Positions 1-5,824 of a stretch of DNA of 5,824 bases are shown piece by piece (within the stretch, counting starts at the first letter, position 1; each line of letters begins with the position of its first letter). A program made the translations under genes and the position numbers. The notes below the pieces were generated by a model. It ran no database searches. It was not told the DNA's origin and saw only the letters and a program-made list of their open reading frames with translations. The stretch spans positions 1 to 5,824 of the forward strand of contig CAUJGI010000054.1 of assembly GCA_963169155.1 (NCBI GenBank), in the 5' to 3' direction. The stretch is from Chloroflexota bacterium. GTDB taxonomy: Bacteria; Chloroflexota; Anaerolineae; Promineifilales; Promineifilaceae.

Positions 1-108
1 TGGAATTCGGTGGCTGAGACAGAAAACGTGCTGAAAGCACGTTGCGAAGAGCGCTCCCAGTGCGCTTTAGCGTACTTTGTATCTCAGCCTGTGAATTCCA
101 TTCACAGG
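1..108. other. Multi-helix foldable element (structured RNA or mobile-element end)
   Basis: Seen directly: TGGAATTC (1-8) pairs with GAATTCCA (93-100) and GGCTGAGA (12-19) pairs with TCTCAGCC (82-89), giving a 16-of-19 stem with a 3x3 internal loop. Inside it sit a perfect hairpin, AACGTGCT/AGCACGTT (25-32/36-43, GAA loop), and a second one at 48-54/62-68 (seven pairs, one G-U), making a three-way junction. CCTGTGAA (88-95) can instead pair with TTCACAGG (101-108), which is exclusive with the outer stem. It matches no RNA family I can name: no tRNA, tmRNA, SRP, RNase P or TPP signature beyond the stray CTGAGA. It could equally be a palindromic mobile-element end. The outer stem begins at base 1, so it may extend beyond the window. 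The strand is unknown. Confidence 0.45.
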
Positions 109-414
109 CGATTGCAAACAATTAAATTTAACATTGTCAAAGTAATTACCCAATTACCCAATTGCACTCCATTTACCAAAAGTATCTGGTCGGTGGCTCC
201 GGCCTGGCTGGAGACGTGGCCAACCGGGGGCGCGTTTACCAATTTTCCCTGGATAACCGTTAGTGTTCCCCTGGCGTCCCCTTGTTTGCGACACCGCGTT
301 TCTCATGTACTATCACTGCCTAGTGACTTTAGGCTATGGTCAATGGTTGTCGCACGTCTTATGCTACTGCCATAACCACCTGGTTGAACTTGCACACAAT
401 GGTCGCAGTGCGCC
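109..414. other. Non-coding stretch, probable leader of the kinase gene
   Basis: No convincing coding region is seen here. The 5' part (about 110-180) is AT-rich and holds two tandem copies of AATTACCC (144-151, 152-159) followed by a partial third. The rest has several possible helices: CTCC/GGAG (197-200/210-213), TGCGACA/TGTCGCA (287-293/348-354), and two mutually exclusive hairpins TCACT/AGTGA (313-317/322-326) and GCCTA/TAGGC (318-322/330-334). AACC/GGTT (374-377/382-385) is another. CAATGGT occurs twice (341-347, 397-403), each time shortly before TCGCA. I see no strong promoter; TTGCGA (286-291) with TACTAT (308-313), spacer 16, is only a weak candidate. The region may be a 5' untranslated leader, but the transcription start is unknown. 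Confidence 0.35.
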
Positions 415-435
415 GAGCCTACCGGCTCTTTTTTT
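415..435 (+). terminator. Intrinsic-terminator-like hairpin before the kinase RBS
   Basis: GAGCC (415-419) and GGCTC (424-428) form a five-pair, mostly GC stem with loop TACC, followed directly by seven T's (429-435). The T-run abuts the GAGGA Shine-Dalgarno (436-440) of the kinase. It may end an upstream transcript, or act as an attenuator in the leader. The stem is short, so it may be inefficient. No ligand-binding motif of a known riboswitch was recognised upstream. Confidence 0.45.
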
Positions 436-443
436 GAGGATAA

Positions 444-3008
444 ATGTTGAATTCCTTACGGACTCTTCTGAAAGGTCCCCAATTTTTTGATCCGGACAAA
501 ACCCGCATTGCCCAACTGGTCTGGGCAATGTCACTTGCGTTTTTTGTGGTCACGTTTTTTGTTTGCGTTTTTTTTGCCTATCAACTTCCCGAGCAAAGTT
601 GGCTTTCTCTGACCATTTTCATCATTGTAGCGGCCTTTACATTTGCCACCCTGTGCCTGCTGCGGCAAAATCGGGTTCACTCGGCAGGCCAGCTGTTTAC
701 CTTCAATGTCTTTTTGGGCCTGGTGATCAACAGCTATTTTTACGGTGGCATTCGCAGCATCAATGGGCCAGCCTTTATCATTTTGCTGCTCATTGCCGGT
801 TTGCTGCTGGGCACCCGGGCGCTGCGCAGTTACACGCTCGTTTCTCTGGCCACGATTGTGCTGCTCTACCACCTCGAAGCCCGAGGCGCCATCAGCAACC
901 CCAACATGGGGCCGGTGCACATGACCGATGTGGGGATCACGTTTGCCGCCATCGGCATTGCCGCCGTGCTGCTGCATTCGGCCATTAGCAGCATCGACAA
1001 GGGCTACCTGCTGCTAAACACGGCGCTTGCCCGGTTGAAAAGCACGACAGTTTCCAAAATTTATGTAGAAAACATCCTGGCCTCAATGCAGGACATGCTG
1101 TTTGTTATCACGCCAGAGGCGCATATTGAGAAGGTGAACCAGGCGGTGCTGGATTTGCTGGGTTACAGCAAAGACGCCCTGCTGGGCCAACCGCTGCATA
1201 TTGTGTTGGCGCCGGAGGAACGGCCGTCCTGGCAGCAGTCCACCACCCTCCACTCACCCCTGTTTTCCCTGCGCAATCAGGAACTGCGCTTTTTGACCAA
1301 GGATGGGCGGGTGATGGATACGGCCGTTTCCACCGCCGTCATGAACGAAGAAAATGCCGCCACCCCCAGCATCGTCCTGGTGGCCAACGACATTACCCAG
1401 CGCAAGCAGTTTGAGCGCGAACTGACCGCCGCCAAAGCTGTGGCCGAGGAAGCCGCCAGAGCTAAATCCGACTTCCTGGCCAGCATGAGCCACGAAATCC
1501 GCACCCCGCTGAATGCCGTCATCGGCATGACCAGCCTGCTGCTGGATACCCCCCTCACCGCCGAGCAGGAGGATTACGTTTCCACCGCTCGCACCAGCGG
1601 CAACGGCCTGCTGGCCATCATCAACGACATTTTGGACTTTTCCAAAATCGATTCGGGCAAGCTGGAGCTAGATGCTCAAACCTTTATCTTGCGCGAATGT
1701 GTCGAAGAAGCGATCGATCTGGTAGCAGTTCAGGCAACCGCCAAAAATTTGTATCTCAACATCTACATCGAACCCGATGTGCCGGTCATCGTCCAGGGCG
1801 ACGTCACGCGCCTGCGCCAGGTGCTGGTGAATCTGCTGGGCAATGCGGTAAAGTTTACTGCCGAAGGCGAAGTCAATCTCTGGGCGGGCTGCAAACACCG
1901 GAACGGGAATACTGTGCTTCACTTCATGGTTAAAGACACGGGCATCGGCATCCCGGCGGACCGCATGGGGCGCTTGTTTGAACCGTTTCGCCAGGTGGAT
2001 TCTTCAACCACCCGCGAATTTGGCGGCACAGGCCTGGGGCTGGCCATCAGCAAGCGGCTGATTAACCTGATGGGTGGCGATATCCAGGTAGAAAGCGCGC
2101 CGGGTAAGGGCAGCATCTTCTCTTTCACCGTCAAAACTGAAACCTGTAATGTCTGGAGCACGCCTGAGGGCCATCCAGCAAAAAGCACCGAAGCGCCCTT
2201 TGCCGGTAAGCGCGTGCTGGTAGCTCACCAAAATCAAACCAGCCGGGCCGTTTTAACTCGCCAGCTGCAAGAGTGGGGCAGCGAAGTCACCTGTGCCAGC
2301 TCGACGGCCGAAATGATGCAGGTCATCGCTCAACTGCCGCGGTTCAACCTGTTCATTGTGGATGCAACGGTCATAAAGCAGGAACCTGGTTTCCGGCAGG
2401 TGTTGATCCAACAAGCGGCCGTTTCCCGCACGCACGTTTTGTTTCTTACTCCCATGGGCCAGCAGTGCACCATTGCCGAGGAAAACCCGACCAGCTACTG
2501 CCTCAATCGACCGTACCATGCCTCCCAGCTGCAATACCAGCTAGCCGAGATTTTTGCCCACAATAAGGGCGACGGCCGTTTGCCGGCCAGCACCTCCAGC
2601 AAATCGCAGTTCAACAAAGCGTTGGCCGATGCCCATCCCCTGCGCATTTTGCTGGCCGAAGATAACCTCATCAATCAAAAAGTGGCCCTGCGCATGCTGG
2701 AACGGCTGGGCTACAGCGCCGATGTAGCGGCCAATGGTCTGGAAGCAATCCAGGCAATGACGTTACGGCCGTATGACCTCATCTTGATGGATATTCAAAT
2801 GCCAGAAATGGATGGGATTGAAGCCACGCAGCGCATCCGGGAAAGCTGGCCGCCAAACGACCAGCCGCGCATTGTGGCCATGACGGCCAACGCCCTGGCT
2901 GGCGACCGGGAAACCTACCTCACCGGCGGCATGGATGATTACGTCAGCAAGCCAATCAAGGTAGAAGAGCTCACGCGGGTGCTGCAAAACAGCCATCAGA
3001 CCAGGTAG
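444..3008 (+). CDS. Membrane hybrid histidine kinase (PAS-HisKA-HATPase-REC-REC)
   Basis: Sensor kinase of 854 residues. By family knowledge it autophosphorylates on a histidine and passes the phosphate to its own receiver. Six hydrophobic segments (about 23-45, 53-74, 83-100, 108-123, 127-144, 161-181) place the N-terminus in the membrane. A PAS domain follows (about 205-316), then a short helical linker and the HisKA H-box [13 protein letters not shown] with H350. The HATPase domain shows the N-box [12 protein letters not shown] (N467), DTGIGIP (498-504), LFEPF and GGTGLGLAI (527-535). Receiver 1 (about 588-705) is degenerate. Receiver 2 (about 733-850) is complete: E739/D740, phospho-acceptor D783 in [14 protein letters not shown]814, K836. 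There is no HPt or DNA-binding output domain, so a separate HPt protein or regulator is inferred. ATG 444 follows GAGGA with a tight 3-nt spacing; the next in-frame ATG (codon 29) lies inside the first membrane segment, so 444 is preferred. The stop is TAG at 3006-3008. The ligand is unknown. Confidence 0.96.
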   Translation: MLNSLRTLLKGPQFFDPDKTRIAQLVWAMSLAFFVVTFFVCVFFAYQLPEQSWLSLTIFIIVAAFTFATLCLLRQNRVHSAGQLFTFNVFLGLVINSYFYGGIRSINGPAFIILLLIAGLLLGTRALRSYTLVSLATIVLLYHLEARGAISNPNMGPVHMTDVGITFAAIGIAAVLLHSAISSIDKGYLLLNTALARLKSTTVSKIYVENILASMQDMLFVITPEAHIEKVNQAVLDLLGYSKDALLGQPLHIVLAPEERPSWQQSTTLHSPLFSLRNQELRFLTKDGRVMDTAVSTAVMNEENAATPSIVLVANDITQRKQFERELTAAKAVAEEAARAKSDFLASMSHEIRTPLNAVIGMTSLLLDTPLTAEQEDYVSTARTSGNGLLAIINDILDFSKIDSGKLELDAQTFILRECVEEAIDLVAVQATAKNLYLNIYIEPDVPVIVQGDVTRLRQVLVNLLGNAVKFTAEGEVNLWAGCKHRNGNTVLHFMVKDTGIGIPADRMGRLFEPFRQVDSSTTREFGGTGLGLAISKRLINLMGGDIQVESAPGKGSIFSFTVKTETCNVWSTPEGHPAKSTEAPFAGKRVLVAHQNQTSRAVLTRQLQEWGSEVTCASSTAEMMQVIAQLPRFNLFIVDATVIKQEPGFRQVLIQQAAVSRTHVLFLTPMGQQCTIAEENPTSYCLNRPYHASQLQYQLAEIFAHNKGDGRLPASTSSKSQFNKALADAHPLRILLAEDNLINQKVALRMLERLGYSADVAANGLEAIQAMTLRPYDLILMDIQMPEMDGIEATQRIRESWPPNDQPRIVAMTANALAGDRETYLTGGMDDYVSKPIKVEELTRVLQNSHQTR

Positions 3009-3028
3009 CCGTTGGGAATAAGCCTATT

Positions 3029-3042
3029 GGCGGGTGCCCGCT
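3029..3042. terminator. Weak hairpin between convergent genes
   Basis: GCGG and CCGC around a GTGC loop (within 3030-3041) form a small GC hairpin in the 32-bp gap between the convergent kinase and lspA stops, slightly overlapping the lspA stop codon. There is no T-run on either strand, so bidirectional termination here is only a guess. Confidence 0.2.
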
Positions 3043-3514
3043 AAACATCTGAGGGGGAAGGGACAACGGCCGTCGCTCGCTCTTTTTTATCGTGCAGCCA
3101 GCTCCCCAAAATTGAGAGAATCACGCCCAAATGAATCAAAACGTCAGCCACGTTAAATACGCCCTGGCGCAGCGGTGTTTCGATAAAATCCAACACCACG
3201 CCCACAGAAATGCGGTCCAACAGATTGCCCATTGCACCCCCAATGAGCACCGCTAAACCCAGGCGCAGCAGCCAGGCCTGCCGGGGCAAGCGCACCAAAT
3301 AGACAAAAAGCCCCAGCAGAATACCCAGCGTCAGCCAGCCCACCAGCGGCCCAATCCCTTGGAACAGCCCAAAGGCAATGCCCCGATTGTAAACCGCGCG
3401 AATCGTCAGCCAGCTGGTTAAGTGAACCGTGCCATTTTCAACCAGGTAGGCCGCCACCCACCATTTGGTGAGACGGTCTGCCAGGAAGGCCAGCAGCATG
3501 ACCAGGTAAATCAT
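3041..3514 (-). CDS. lspA: Lipoprotein signal peptidase (signal peptidase II)
   Basis: Membrane aspartyl protease that cleaves the signal peptide of lipidated prolipoproteins just before the lipid-modified cysteine. At 157 residues it is of usual family length. Family landmarks are present: DRLTKWW near the N-terminus (D13, K17), VYNRGIAFG (N43), GGAMGNLLDR (N97, D100, R101), VVLDFIE with catalytic D109, and FNVADVLIHLG with catalytic D124. Four hydrophobic segments fit the known topology (about 2-11, 56-74, 82-97, 122-140). A charged tail, HDKKERA, ends the protein. The ATG overlaps the TGA of the preceding minus-strand gene as ATGA, which implies co-transcription and probable translational coupling. 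No Shine-Dalgarno of its own was judged decisive. The usual partners ileS and rluD are not adjacent within this window. Confidence 0.95.
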   Translation of the reverse strand: MIYLVMLLAFLADRLTKWWVAAYLVENGTVHLTSWLTIRAVYNRGIAFGLFQGIGPLVGWLTLGILLGLFVYLVRLPRQAWLLRLGLAVLIGGAMGNLLDRISVGVVLDFIETPLRQGVFNVADVLIHLGVILSILGSWLHDKKERATAVVPSPSDV

Positions 3515-3870
3515 TCGGTTTCACCAACCTCGGCCGCTTCCGCTCTGGTTTTAGCCGCCGCAGCTGCTGCTTCGGCGGCCAGATATTCGTCTTCGGTCAG
3601 GAAACGGCCGCCGCTAATTTCGTGGCTGGTCATCTGGTAATTGGCGTCTAACTGCACCACCGTTTGGATGCGTCGGAAGCAGCGGCTGTCCACAATCGTT
3701 TTGTGCCATTCGTAGCCGCCGCCTTCGCTGTTTTGCAAATCGTGCTGCTTGTCGGCGCGCACCCGCACGCGGGCGCCGCAGTTGGCGCATTCCACGTAAA
3801 AATAGACGCCCTGTTTATCGACATATTTTTTCGGTTCGCCGCCGCCGAATAATTTTTTCAGGAATCCCAT
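3511..3870 (-). CDS. Conserved-looking CxxC protein of unknown function
   Basis: A 119-residue soluble protein beginning MGFLKKLFGGG. A longer reading from 3891 would add seven residues, but AAGGAGAG (minus strand, 3883-3876) sits 5 nt before the ATG at 3870-3868, so that start is preferred. Features seen: a basic, Gly-rich N-terminus (1-16), a YVDKQGVYFYV strand-like stretch (16-26), a CANC pair (C28, C31) within VECANCGARVRVRADKQ, a GGYEWHKTIVDSRCFRR segment (H56, C64), and an Ala/Glu-rich helical tail (about 93-119). CxxC plus H56/C64 could bind a metal, but this is not a full recognised zinc ribbon. I associate similar small proteins with Chloroflexota but cannot name a function. It is the first gene of a two-gene unit with lspA, overlapping it by 4 nt. 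Confidence 0.85.
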   Translation of the reverse strand: MGFLKKLFGGGEPKKYVDKQGVYFYVECANCGARVRVRADKQHDLQNSEGGGYEWHKTIVDSRCFRRIQTVVQLDANYQMTSHEISGGRFLTEDEYLAAEAAAAAAKTRAEAAEVGETE

Positions 3871-3875
3871 CTTTT

Positions 3876-3883
3876 CTCTCCTT
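3876..3883 (-). promoter_or_regulatory. Shine-Dalgarno deciding the CxxC gene start
   Basis: On the minus strand AAGGAGAG precedes ATG 3870-3868 by 5 nt (AAAAG). This is the clearest ribosome binding site in the window and argues against the upstream ATG codons near 3891. Confidence 0.75.
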
Positions 3884-3894
3884 ATCATCAATCA

Positions 3895-3968
3895 ATTGTA
3901 CGGGCGAGGCAGTTGGCGACCAGATGAGATCGCGAACGGCCGTTGGCTTCCAACTGCCTCGCCCTTAC
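3895..3968. repeat. Inverted-repeat element, copy 1
   Basis: The arms at 3898-3916 and 3950-3968 are 19 nt each and complementary except for one pair, spanning 71 bp. The core arm reads GCGAGGCAGTTGG / CCAACTGCCTCGC. The 33-nt centre contains CAGATGA and ends with GTTGG CTT, so an inner GTTGG/CCAAC hairpin (3942-3946/3950-3954) competes with the long stem. The first 22 bases from 3895 are identical to those from 3998 in copy 2. It resembles REP or MITE-like small palindromic repeats; no transposase is in the window. Confidence 0.85.
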
Positions 3969-3997
3969 GCTTCCGCATCCACGACACATTGATTTCT

Positions 3998-4071
3998 ATT
4001 GTACGGGCGAGGCAGTTGGAGGGCAGATGATTTTGCCAGACAATGTTGGTTGCCAACTGCCTCGCCCCTAC
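3998..4071. repeat. Inverted-repeat element, copy 2
   Basis: The arms at 4001-4019 and 4053-4071 are 19 nt, again with one mismatch, and span exactly 71 bp. It is in the same orientation as copy 1, 103 bp downstream, with 32 bp of unrelated sequence between the two. The 33-nt centre matches copy 1 at about 18 positions, chiefly CAGATGA and GTTGG, so the arms are better conserved than the middle. The inner hairpin GTTGG TTG CCAAC (4045-4057) is kept. Confidence 0.85.
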
Positions 4072-4153
4072 CGGCCACAATATGATTATAACCTTTTTCC
4101 GCCCCGGCAACTTGCCCCTTCACCTGACCTTCCAGACATGCTAAACTTACTTT

Positions 4154-5824
4154 ATGTCCACCGAAGAGTTTTGGCAGGCGCTTGACGATGCCACCAACCC
4201 CACCGCCTACAAGCCGCTGCGTAACCCGCACATCGTCGTGTCGCGGCTGCAAAACCGGGCGGAAACGTATTACGTCATCAAGGAGCCAGAGAGTAAATCC
4301 TACCTGCGGTTGTGCGAAGAGGATTACGCACTGTGGTGGCAGATGAACGGCCGTAAATCCGTCAAAGATTTGCTGTTCTACAGTCTCAGGCGGTACAAAA
4401 CCCTGCCGATTGGCCACCTCACGGCGCTGATTGGCGAGTTGAAAGACGGCCGTTTCCTCCAGGCGCCCAACACCAAAGTGTACGATCAGATCGAAGCTGA
4501 ATTGGCCGCCCGTGCCCCCGCCAGCCGCGGCCAAAAGCTGCTCAAAAGCTTCCTTTACACCGAGCTGGCCATCGCCGGCCTGGACGATGTTTTTATCCCG
4601 CTCTACAAACAACTCAAGCCGCTCTTCTGGCCGCTGGGGCAAACGCTGCTCTTCTTGCTGGTGATGGTCGGCGGCTTCTTCTTTGGCCTCAACTACTTTT
4701 GGGGCGACTACAATATCACCGGCAGCGGCCTGGGCGTGCTTACTCTGCTGCTGGCCAACCTGCTGGTGATTGGTTTGCACGAAGTGGCCCACGGCCTGAT
4801 GACCAAACACGTGGGGCGCGAGCTGGATCGCGGCGGCTTTTTGATTTACTGGGGCTTTCCCGCCTTTTTTGTCGATACCCGCGACACCTGGCTGTCGCCC
4901 CGGCTGGACCGCATCAAGGTGTCCTGGGCCGGGCCGTATTCTGGGCTGATGCTGGGCGGGTTAGTGGGGGTGGTGTTAACGGCCGTTGCCGCCTTCTCGC
5001 CCCCCGAATTTCAGCAAACCCTCCTGGCCACCTTCCTCTTCCAGATTGGTTTTCTGGCCTACCTCAGCGTGGTGGTGAACCTCAACCCGCTGCTGGAGCT
5101 GGACGGCTACTTTATGCTCATGGATTGGCTGGAAATGCCCGGCCTGCGTGACCGTGCCTTCGACTTTTTGCGCCACGAGCTGTGGCCGCGCCTGCTGGAA
5201 GCGGGCACACCTATCAAATTTTGGCGCTCCCTTAACCGCGCCGAGCGCATCTTTACCCTGTTTGGCGCGATGGCCCTCATTTATTCCATCTTTGCCCTGT
5301 GGCTGGCGCTGACCTTCTGGCAGGGGTACGTCAGCGACTTTTTCCTGAACCTGTGGCTTAGCAACGCGTGGTGGGGCCGGTTGGCAGTGGGGGTGATGAC
5401 GGCCGTTCTCATCCTACCCGCCCTCTACTACCTGGGGTTGTACGGCTGGAGCCGCATCCGGGCCGGGCTGGAGTGGTTATCGCGCCGCCAGCTGCTCTCC
5501 CGCACCGACGTTCTGGCCCTGCTGGTGGGGGCACCCATCTTGCTTGGTACGCCGCTGGTCTATTTTTTTATGAACCGCCTCAATCCGTCCCAAACCAGTC
5601 TGTGGCAAGGCATCTTTATCTGGCTGCTGCACATCGGCACGGGGGTGGCATTGGTGGGCGTGGCGCGGCAGCTGCCGGGGTCACGCTTTCAATGGGCGCT
5701 GTGGGCACTCACGGCCGTTCCCCTCACCCTCGCCCTGGCCTGGATCAGCCCCAATGCCTTTGGCCGCGACCTGGCCCTGATCGCCACAGCGGGCGCTATT
5801 TTTGCCGCGGGCGTCGTTGCCTGG
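4154..5824 (+). CDS. M50/site-2-protease-type membrane metalloprotease, 3' end cut by window
   Basis: The reading frame is open from ATG 4154 to the last base (557 codons, no stop); a TAA at 4142-4144 lies just upstream in frame, so this is the first possible ATG. Residues 1-155 are soluble: LRNPHIVVSRLQNRAETYYVI and a following segment to about 105 resemble the PqqD-like winged-helix domain often fused to such peptidases (inference). Zinc motif HEVAH (H209, E210, H213) lies in the second hydrophobic segment. NPLLELDGYF (311-320) supplies the third ligand D317, the NPxxxLDG hallmark of the family. LFWPLGQ to NYF (about 158-182) is the first membrane segment. Segments near 258-280 and 288-309 follow, then five or more hydrophobic stretches (367-390, 405-430, 452-473, 484-504, 513-531). 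By family knowledge it cleaves substrates inside or next to the membrane; the substrate is unknown. No clear Shine-Dalgarno precedes the ATG. A C-terminal domain may lie beyond the window. Confidence 0.9.
   Translation, partial: MSTEEFWQALDDATNPTAYKPLRNPHIVVSRLQNRAETYYVIKEPESKSYLRLCEEDYALWWQMNGRKSVKDLLFYSLRRYKTLPIGHLTALIGELKDGRFLQAPNTKVYDQIEAELAARAPASRGQKLLKSFLYTELAIAGLDDVFIPLYKQLKPLFWPLGQTLLFLLVMVGGFFFGLNYFWGDYNITGSGLGVLTLLLANLLVIGLHEVAHGLMTKHVGRELDRGGFLIYWGFPAFFVDTRDTWLSPRLDRIKVSWAGPYSGLMLGGLVGVVLTAVAAFSPPEFQQTLLATFLFQIGFLAYLSVVVNLNPLLELDGYFMLMDWLEMPGLRDRAFDFLRHELWPRLLEAGTPIKFWRSLNRAERIFTLFGAMALIYSIFALWLALTFWQGYVSDFFLNLWLSNAWWGRLAVGVMTAVLILPALYYLGLYGWSRIRAGLEWLSRRQLLSRTDVLALLVGAPILLGTPLVYFFMNRLNPSQTSLWQGIFIWLLHIGTGVALVGVARQLPGSRFQWALWALTAVPLTLALAWISPNAFGRDLALIATAGAIFAAGVVAW

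Noticed and set aside
12..19. CTGAGA within GGCTGAGA as a TPP riboswitch signature
   Set aside because: The other conserved TPP elements (the ACCTGAT-type and GTAGGGA-type segments) are missing; here the motif is simply one strand of the outer stem.
10..375. Open frame of 121 codons in the first 400 bases, plus a shorter one at 263-490
   Set aside because: The translation has no recognisable domain or good ribosome binding site, it crosses the strong hairpins at 12-108, and the second overlaps the well-supported kinase start.
563..988. Open frames on both strands inside the kinase gene (for example 531-977 minus, 563-988 plus)
   Set aside because: The kinase frame carries the membrane segments and continues to the PAS domain without interruption; the others are shadows with low-complexity composition.
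3898..4071. The two hairpin elements as a CRISPR array
   Set aside because: There are only two units, each a 71-bp inverted repeat with a variable centre, and there are no cas genes; the architecture fits small palindromic repeats.
3965..4810. Minus-strand open frame of 281 codons
   Set aside because: It runs antisense through the metalloprotease and through copy 2 of the repeat. The plus frame has HEVAH and membrane segments, whereas this frame reads as Gln/Glu/Val-rich shadow sequence.

Overview
The window looks like a bacterial chromosome segment. The best guess is a Chloroflexota lineage of the Anaerolineae type. This rests on recognition only: the style of the hybrid histidine kinase, a small CxxC protein of a kind I associate with that group, and heavy use of the octamer ACGGCCGT (11 exact copies, all after position 1200). 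No rRNA or other taxonomic marker is present.

Layout: (1) Positions 1-443 hold no convincing gene. Bases 1-108 can fold into a closed multi-helix structure with a competing hairpin. Bases 109-443 look like a long structured leader that ends in a small GC hairpin and seven T's directly abutting the Shine-Dalgarno of the next gene. (2) 444-3008 (+) is an 854-residue membrane hybrid histidine kinase: six membrane segments, PAS, HisKA, HATPase, a degenerate receiver and an intact receiver. (3) Convergent to it, on the minus strand, is a two-gene unit: a 119-residue CxxC protein of unknown function (3870-3511), then lspA (3514-3041), joined by an ATGA stop/start overlap. (4) 3871-4153 is a divergent intergenic region carrying two 71-bp inverted-repeat elements, 103 bp apart. 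(5) 4154 to the window end (+) is a 3'-truncated membrane metalloprotease of the M50/site-2-protease type with an N-terminal soluble domain that resembles PqqD-like domains.

How the genes fit together: LspA and the M50 protein are both membrane-embedded proteases and the kinase is a membrane sensor, so envelope processing and signalling is a loose common theme. Nothing in the sequence ties the three transcription units into one pathway. The most notable signals are non-coding: the structured region ahead of the kinase, the paired 71-bp hairpin elements, and the genome-style octamer ACGGCCGT used in all reading frames.
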